From: CAKZYD01 sp039026755
Lineage (GTDB): Bacteria; Pseudomonadota; Alphaproteobacteria; Sphingomonadales; CAKZYD01
Direction of reading: 5' to 3'
DNA: 16,760 nt
Assembly (NCBI GenBank): GCA_039026755.1
Contig: JBCCLR010000067.1
Coordinates: forward strand, 1 to 16,760
Shown: piece after piece, positions 14,719-16,760 of the stretch
Layout of the letters: the number at the start of each line of letters is the position of its first letter
Numbering within the stretch: position 1 is the first letter of the stretch
Made by a program: the position numbers and the translations under genes
Notes under the pieces: generated by a model
Database searches by the model: none
Told to the model about the DNA's origin: nothing
What the model saw: only the letters and a program-made list of their open reading frames with translations

Positions 14719-15395
14719 TCTTGCCCATCCAGCATATCAAAATTGGAAACGTTGGCGGCTCCCGACGGCACCGTAGCATCAAGCGCGGCGTCAATATCTT
14801 CAACTGCGCGCGTGACATGCTTCACTGCCGCATTGCGGCTTATATTGAGCTTCCGGGCAACCGCAGAGAGGGTCATTCCATCGATCCTATTCAGCACAAA
14901 CGCGCGGCGGCGCTTGGGCGGCATTTGGCGCAGCGCCGCGTTGATGATCGCCAGCTGCTGCTTTGCCATGAAGACCCCTTCAGGGGTGGAATCAGCACCT
15001 CGAAGCGGAAAATAAATGTGTTCAATCTCGAAATCATGCCGTGCACGCACATCAAGCGCGCGCTTTTCTTTGAAGACCAAGTTGCGTGCGGTCATCCACA
15101 AATAGGCTTTGAGATCTTTGACATCTGAAAGCTTGGGTCGTTCGAGCAGTTTTTGAAAAGCAAGCTGTGTCACATCATCAGGATCAGGCGGCCCATCACC
15201 AAAGCAGGCGCGCACAGATCGGCTAAGCCAGCGCGCAGCACTCGCATACAGCGGTGACAGCGTTTGCTCAGCAAACATTGCCTGATCCTCTGGTGTCAGA
15301 TCCTGTTGAGCGCGGTCCTCTAAGGGCCGGGCATGATCAGCGGGATGCTCTGCAACATCAGTATCTGACGGTCTATCGCCCAAGGTTTCTGCCAT
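14715..15395 (-). CDS. ECF-family RNA polymerase sigma factor, FecI-like (cassette 2)
   Basis: A FecI-type sigma factor of up to 226 aa. Region 2 is at about 48-115 (FGDGPPDPDDVTQLAFQKLLER, YLWMTARNLVFKEKRA) and region 4 at about 145-203, with the helix-turn-helix at 174-195 (MTLSAVARKLNISRNAAVKHV). Compared with its paralogue it has a longer acidic N-terminus and a C-terminal tail of about 20 residues. ATG 15395 has only a weak ribosome-binding site; internal ATG 15278 (Met40) has AGAGGA seven bases upstream and would give 187 aa, close to the paralogue's 191, so the true start is open. It overlaps fecR 2 and is divergent from glk. Neither the AAATC-N13-GTCT promoter nor the TGC-N9-GCA dyad was found upstream. 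Confidence 0.92.
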   Translation of the reverse strand: MAETLGDRPSDTDVAEHPADHARPLEDRAQQDLTPEDQAMFAEQTLSPLYASAARWLSRSVRACFGDGPPDPDDVTQLAFQKLLERPKLSDVKDLKAYLWMTARNLVFKEKRALDVRARHDFEIEHIYFPLRGADSTPEGVFMAKQQLAIINAALRQMPPKRRRAFVLNRIDGMTLSAVARKLNISRNAAVKHVTRAVEDIDAALDATVPSGAANVSNFDMLDGQE

Positions 15396-15530
15396 TGCCT
15401 GCGTTGTCTTTTATCCGCTAAGAGATGCTGGTAGGAAGTGGTTCGTCAAGCGCAATCATTGTTGGCGCGCGCCTCAGGCGCCTGTCTGTTGAAACGATCA
15501 AGCTCAGTAAATATAAGAAAGCGCGCCGTG

Positions 15531-15560
15531 TTGGGGTCACGTTTTGAATAGGTCTAATAC
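15531..15560 (+). promoter_or_regulatory. Candidate sigma-70-type promoter for glk
   Basis: TTGGGG (15531-15536), an 18-nt spacer and TAATAC (15555-15560), 63 nt before the glk start. The -10 is a reasonable match and the -35 is weak. It is the best + strand candidate in the divergent region. Confidence 0.3.
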
Positions 15561-15623
15561 ACAAAAAAAACTTGGTGCGGATAACCTCCGCTGGCCAGCT
15601 GATGCGATTGGGCGCGCCGGGCA

Positions 15624-16616
15624 ATGGCGCTGATGGCCGGACCATTTATGCTGTTGGTTGCGGACATTGGCGGCACGCACGCGCGCTTTGCTTTGGCCGA
15701 AACCCAGCGTGGCCAGGTTCGCGCGCTGCAGCATGTGCACAAGCTAAGCGTGCGCGACCATAGGACCGTGCACGCGGCCCTTACAGCGTATCGCCAGATG
15801 ATCGATCAGCCGCTCCCGCGTGATGCAAGTCTCGCGGTGGCTGGACCGGTTGGCGGCGAGACCATTGAATTCACCAATTCTCCCTGGCGCTTTAAGCCAG
15901 GCGACCTAGCCAGCGCTTTCGCGTTTAAGCGCTATACTTTGATCAATGATTTCGGCGCCATTGGCCATGCCATTGCACAGCTAAGCCGGGATCGTCTTGC
16001 GCATGTGTGCGGGCCAGATACCGGGCTTCCAAATACCGGTAATATTTCTATCCTTGGCCCAGGCACGGGCTGCGGTGTAGCGCAGCTCTTGCGCACGGAA
16101 GATACCTATCACGTGATTGAAACCGAAGGCTCACATCTGCACTTCGGACCGGTTGATGCGGTCGATGATGATATCTTGCGCGACCTTCGAAAATCCCATG
16201 CGCGCGTCTCTGCAGAACGGGTCGTCTCTGGGGTGGGGCTGCAAACACTATACCGCGTCCTGGCGCAGCGGGCGGGCGTGACGCCTGAGCATGTGGACGA
16301 TGTAACGCTGTGGCAGCGTGCGCTTGCCGGCGAGGATGAACATGCTGTTGCTGCACTCAAGCGGTTTTGTCTGTGCCTGGGTGCTTTGGCGGGTGACCTT
16401 GCGTTGGCCCACGGTGCACAAGCCGTTGTGATTGCAGGCGGATTGGGCCTGCGCATCGGGGCCGGCTTGTCAGGCCCCGAGTTTACCCAGCGCTTTACCG
16501 AAAAAGGGCGCTATCAGAGTATGTTAGAGGCCATCCCCGTTTACCGGCTGCTTGAAGAAGAGCCGGGCTTGCTGGGCGCAGCAGCGGCATTCCTGCAGCG
16601 CTTTGGCGGCCCCTAG
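15624..16616 (+). CDS. glk: Glucokinase (Glk, group A hexokinase fold)
   Basis: Phosphorylates glucose to glucose 6-phosphate with ATP in the cytoplasm. At 330 aa it has all the hallmarks of the bacterial Glk family: phosphate-1 motif ADIGGTHARFAL (13-24), substrate loop TNSPWRF (84-90), Asn108-Asp109 in LINDFGA with Asp109 the catalytic base (matching E. coli Asp100), GPGTGCGVA (145-153), ETEGSH with Glu168 and His171, Glu198 before VSGVGL, and an AGGLGLRIG segment near the C-terminus. The usual EGGH is EGSH here, a mild change. The start is uncertain: ATG 15624, 15633 or 15648 all leave the fold intact. No sugar transporter or other glycolytic gene is adjacent, so its link to the neighbouring regulators is unproven. 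Confidence 0.93.
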   Translation: MALMAGPFMLLVADIGGTHARFALAETQRGQVRALQHVHKLSVRDHRTVHAALTAYRQMIDQPLPRDASLAVAGPVGGETIEFTNSPWRFKPGDLASAFAFKRYTLINDFGAIGHAIAQLSRDRLAHVCGPDTGLPNTGNISILGPGTGCGVAQLLRTEDTYHVIETEGSHLHFGPVDAVDDDILRDLRKSHARVSAERVVSGVGLQTLYRVLAQRAGVTPEHVDDVTLWQRALAGEDEHAVAALKRFCLCLGALAGDLALAHGAQAVVIAGGLGLRIGAGLSGPEFTQRFTEKGRYQSMLEAIPVYRLLEEEPGLLGAAAAFLQRFGGP

Positions 16617-16639
16617 GCGCGTATCCGTGAATTCACGCT

Positions 16640-16760
16640 TTAAATGGCCAGCGTTTCCGGCAAAGGGATGAATTCTTCTGCATCCCCTGGCGGCAGACTA
16701 AATGGACCGTCCTGCCAATCGCATTGGCGCCATTGCTCGGCAGCATGGCGTATTTTATCC
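16640..16760 (-). CDS. C-terminal fragment of a convergent gene, possibly a pirin family protein
   Basis: The window cuts this gene. Reading inward from the edge, the minus strand is open for 39 codons to a TAA at 16640-16642. The translation includes IRHAAEQWRQCDWQDGPFS and LPPGDAEEFIPLPETLAI. The pattern I..A...W...DW..G.F followed by EFIPLP resembles, from memory, the C-terminus of pirin family (YhaK-like) cupin proteins, but 39 residues are too few to be sure. It ends 23 nt from the glk stop, so the two genes converge tightly. Confidence 0.5.
   Translation of the reverse strand, partial: DKIRHAAEQWRQCDWQDGPFSLPPGDAEEFIPLPETLAI

Noticed and set aside
15453..15461. CAATCATTG palindrome upstream of sigma 2 as another copy of the shared dyad
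   Set aside because: It is not in the TGC-N9-GCA form and aligns poorly with the other three copies. Kept only as an observation.
16626..16637. CGTGAATTCACG palindrome between glk and the convergent gene as a terminator
   Set aside because: As a hairpin it has only a 4-bp stem with a 4-nt loop and no proper T-tract. A 12-bp palindrome alone is weak evidence.
1..16760. Mobile element, prophage, CRISPR or tRNA-linked island
   Set aside because: No transposase, integrase, repeat array, tRNA fold or terminal repeats were seen, and all genes have chromosomal family types.

Overview
The window looks like chromosomal DNA of a Gram-negative alphaproteobacterium of moderate GC. The outer-membrane TonB-dependent receptors, FecI/FecR-type regulators, Sec-exported S9 peptidases and glk all fit that. 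The order is not certain; Hyphomonadaceae, Parvularculaceae or a relative is a guess from gene content. The sequence is almost fully coding. I see no tRNA, rRNA, CRISPR array, insertion sequence, integrase or phage gene.

Layout. Positions 27-4112 (+) hold two tandem paralogous exported S9 (prolyl-oligopeptidase family) peptidases that abut stop-to-start. A small, unrecognised, probably exported protein follows at 4211-4519 (+). A CitE-like CoA ester lyase (4537-5412, -) and a CaCA-family cation exchanger (5548-6492, +) are divergently transcribed from a short region that contains a perfect palindrome. From 15395 down to 6554 on the minus strand lie two consecutive cell-surface signalling cassettes, each in the order ECF sigma factor, FecR anti-sigma factor, STN-domain TonB-dependent receptor. 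glk (15624-16616, +) is divergent from the second cassette. The window ends in the last 39 codons of a convergent gene, possibly a pirin family protein.

How the genes work together. In FecI/FecR/FecA-type systems, the receptor binds its ligand outside the cell and signals through its periplasmic STN domain to FecR. FecR then frees the sigma factor to transcribe the receptor gene. Both sigma-fecR pairs overlap by a few bases, and both receptor genes follow a gap of about 120 nt. Those two gaps share an ungapped 51-nt pattern: AAATC-N13-GTCT-N2-ATAAT, then TGCGA-N-TGAT-N2-GCA. I read the first part as an ECF-type promoter. The last part is a TGC-N9-GCA imperfect dyad that recurs in the leader of the first sigma gene, so it may be an operator for a second regulator, possibly of Fur type. 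I did not find it before the second sigma gene. This shared regulatory layout is the most interesting signal here. The ligands of the two receptors cannot be told from sequence. Links between the S9 peptidases, the CoA lyase, the exchanger, glk and the receptors are neighbourhood only.
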